Shown piece by piece: positions 62,039-64,000 of a stretch of 64,000 nt of DNA. The translations under genes were made by a program, and so were the position numbers. Each line of letters begins with the position of its first letter. Within the stretch, counting starts at the first letter, position 1. The DNA comes from Lethocerus indicus (lineage: Eukaryota; Arthropoda; Insecta; Hemiptera; Belostomatidae). A model generated the notes under the pieces. The model searched no databases, was not told where the DNA came from, and worked only from the letters and a program-made list of their open reading frames with translations. Location of the stretch: positions 11,904,001 to 11,968,000 of the forward strand of contig JACDQD010000004.1 in NCBI GenBank assembly GCA_019843655.1. Reading direction: 5' to 3'.

Positions 62039-64000
62039 TTTTATTCGTTGATTGGATGTCCTCTGCATTACGTTACAATTAATTCAATTTTTAACTTTTC
62101 CCAGTCGGATGTTTCGCATTGAACAGCTTTATTAATTGTCGGGGCTAAAATAATCTTGTTTTATTGAGGCCGATTAATAGTCGGATTAACTGGAGAGTAT
62201 AACATGTCCAAATGTAATTCGCGCACGACTACAAATAGACAATAGTTATAATTTGATCCACATCGCTTCTCGTTAACGAACGGAAATTATCTTTTACGAG
62301 CTTCATACCGTGTACCTTTAAATTACGTTAAAAGGAACAGAGGGATTAGAACATTTTGTAAATGGTGACTTAGTTACGATATATTACTTAGCATAAGATA
62401 GTCAATTAATATATTTTTTTTTATTTGACAGGTTTGCCTGAGAGAGAGAAATTAAAAATCATACTCCAACAACATTAACAACAAATTATTCCTTATCTCT
62501 TACTGTGTATTTAAATCGTGCGTTTAATTTTTTTTTGGTTTCATGTGTTGGTTTTGATACGATTGTGTTTTTCTTTTCTCATACATATTTGAAATATTAA
62601 ATTTTGTCAAAACTCCATGACAGAGGCACGATTTCTTGAAAAATGATCACTGTCCACTAAAACCAGAAATCCTTTTTCTAAAGTTAATATAAAAACCTGA
62701 CTCTCGTGGATTTACTCAGCGAATGTGACTCAATCAGATTCTTCCTACAATTTTCTAATGGGAAGCTCTATAAATTAAGTCTTTTATGAGTTTTCCCTGC
62801 CACATCTGCGTTCACCACATCTTTCAATCTTTTTATATGATATTTTGTCTTCTCTCGCTTTTTTGGTCCGGTATATGTTTCAGGAGTATAAATTAAATTT
62901 AAGAGAGTTCTATAGTGAATGTAAATGAAATTAATAGAACATCTAGTGCCTAATATAACACGATATTTTTATTTAATAGGCGCATTACAAAAATAATGCC
63001 AGTTATGGAGGCCAAAATCAGTTTCAATTGAGTATTTTCTGGAGGCGGGCGGAGCTAAATTGAGCTTGCCTGATTCGCTGGGAATATTGTCCCCTGAGGA
63101 AATCTAGATTCTGGCTCAGAGCTCATTGACAATACCTGCGACTTTGCAAACTACCATTCATTTTTCTCTTTTCTCTGCAACTTTATTAAATACATGTTGG
63201 CAATGACTTTTTTTCAGGTGCGCTGTCGACCCCGTATCCTATATGGACGGACACGACAAATATTACGAATTTTGTACCCCAACCCAGAATCTAGATTTTC
63301 GTAGTATAAATATTTCCGGAAACGATGTAAAGAGGAAGAAAAGTAAGAGAGTCATATTTTCTGCTTAGGGGGCTGCGGAAACGAGATTAGTCTAGCATAA
63401 CACCCACAACGGAGTATATACAGAGGGATATTACAAAATGTGAAACTAAATTGTTCCCTAGAACTAAACAGTATAGATGTATAGATACAATAGGGTATAT
63501 TGAACTTAGAAGACAGGATTTGAATGGGATAAATATGACAAGAACAATCTGCATGTGCACCTGACCAAAAAACAATGCGGAAAAGAGGCGAGTGAAAGGC
63601 CGCTTGAGATACTGAATGAAGAATGTAATTGACGTATAATATCATGTCGGGGATTCGAACACTATTTCCGATCATGTTTAAGGGAGAGCTCTCCCTGGGG
63701 GGAGGATGAGCGCTGAAAAATCGCGGGGAGCATTTGGCCGGTACGATAGCGATACGGGAGGAGCCGCTGTGTATAATACCGGCGCTTACTTCCCCCCGTA
63801 TGATTGAGAGCCCCGCCCACGCAGACAGTTAAATATAGCCCTGGAAGGAAGCCACTTTTCTTCGGCATCTTCCGCCTCCGCGGCCACTCTCTCCTTTTGT
63901 CTCGCGCCGGCCCCGTTCTCCCGGTATAGAACCGGTTTCCCTCCCCGACCTCAAAGGCCAATATTCGCGGGCCGCCCGAAAATCCGCCCCGCATCTTGGC
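62039..64000. other. gene-free stretch ending in a GC-rich patch
   Basis: AT-rich until about 63650, after which 63660-64000 becomes GC- and CpG-rich up to the window edge. A 110-residue minus-strand frame covers 63662-63994 but is Arg/Gly/Pro-rich with no recognised domain. A CpG-island-like promoter or exon just beyond the window cannot be excluded. Confidence 0.4.

Noticed and set aside
63640..63680. tRNA T-arm (GGGATTCGAACAC)
   Set aside because: The bases on either side of the TTCGAA word do not form a 5-bp T-stem on either strand, and no A box or anticodon arm is present.
1..64000. numerous 8-bp inverted repeats with loops under 50 bases
   Set aside because: Roughly fifty such pairs are expected by chance in 64 kb at even base composition, so isolated 8-bp dyads were listed only as minor notes and not as evidence of function.

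Overview
This is eukaryotic, almost certainly animal, nuclear DNA. The best fit is a large, repeat-bearing arthropod (probably insect) genome. The clues are AT-rich sequence with no dense coding, long dinucleotide microsatellites, a Helitron-type 3' end, a dispersed element built of 70-bp tandem units, and a hammerhead-ribozyme-like motif of the kind carried by Penelope-like retroelements. There are no operons, Shine-Dalgarno sites, rRNA, CRISPR arrays or tRNA genes that I can support. The species-level guess is inference only.

Coding content is minimal. The best candidate is one minus-strand exon (24287-23972) that begins with ATG, carries a glutamine tract written with mixed CAG/CAA codons, and ends at a consensus-like GT donor. 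A weaker candidate is a 77-codon plus-strand ORF (53360-53593) with an acidic-then-basic middle and a C-terminal PIP-box-like tail. Most other open frames here are chance readings of low-complexity or GC-rich sequence. The window therefore looks like an intergenic or long-intron tract.

Layout: 1-4292 is gene-free, with one GC patch (3061-3460). 4293-4855 is copy 1 of a fold-back repeat element with four 70-bp units and one inverted unit. 4856-23870 is gene-free, with microsatellites, a CCCCTT/AAGGGG hairpin cluster (13074-13139) and a POU-octamer cluster (17537-17758). 23874-24287 holds a short degenerate repeat and the polyQ exon. 24789-24890 and 34978-35081 are two unrelated structures of about 100 nt, each built on long complementary arms, and 29084-29130 is a bulged hairpin. 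33574-35503 is microsatellite-rich. 40701-40799 is a tRNA-like or SINE-like fragment. 48642-49021 is the tail of a Helitron-like element. 52591-53195 is copy 2 of the fold-back element, with a 252-bp segment that holds the hammerhead-like motif. 54353-54474 is a cloverleaf-like inverted-repeat array. 54475-64000 is gene-free with several GC-rich hairpins.

The most notable signal is not a gene. Short CpG-preserving patches alternate with AT-rich DNA, and several contain nested, nearly perfect inverted repeats forming multi-branched structures. The three-way junction at 24810-24872 (arms of 9, 10 and 6 bp, no mismatches) and the 13-bp-closed structure at 34978-35081 are hard to attribute to chance. 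They could be structured RNAs, cruciform-forming DNA, or decayed fold-back transposons; sequence alone does not decide.
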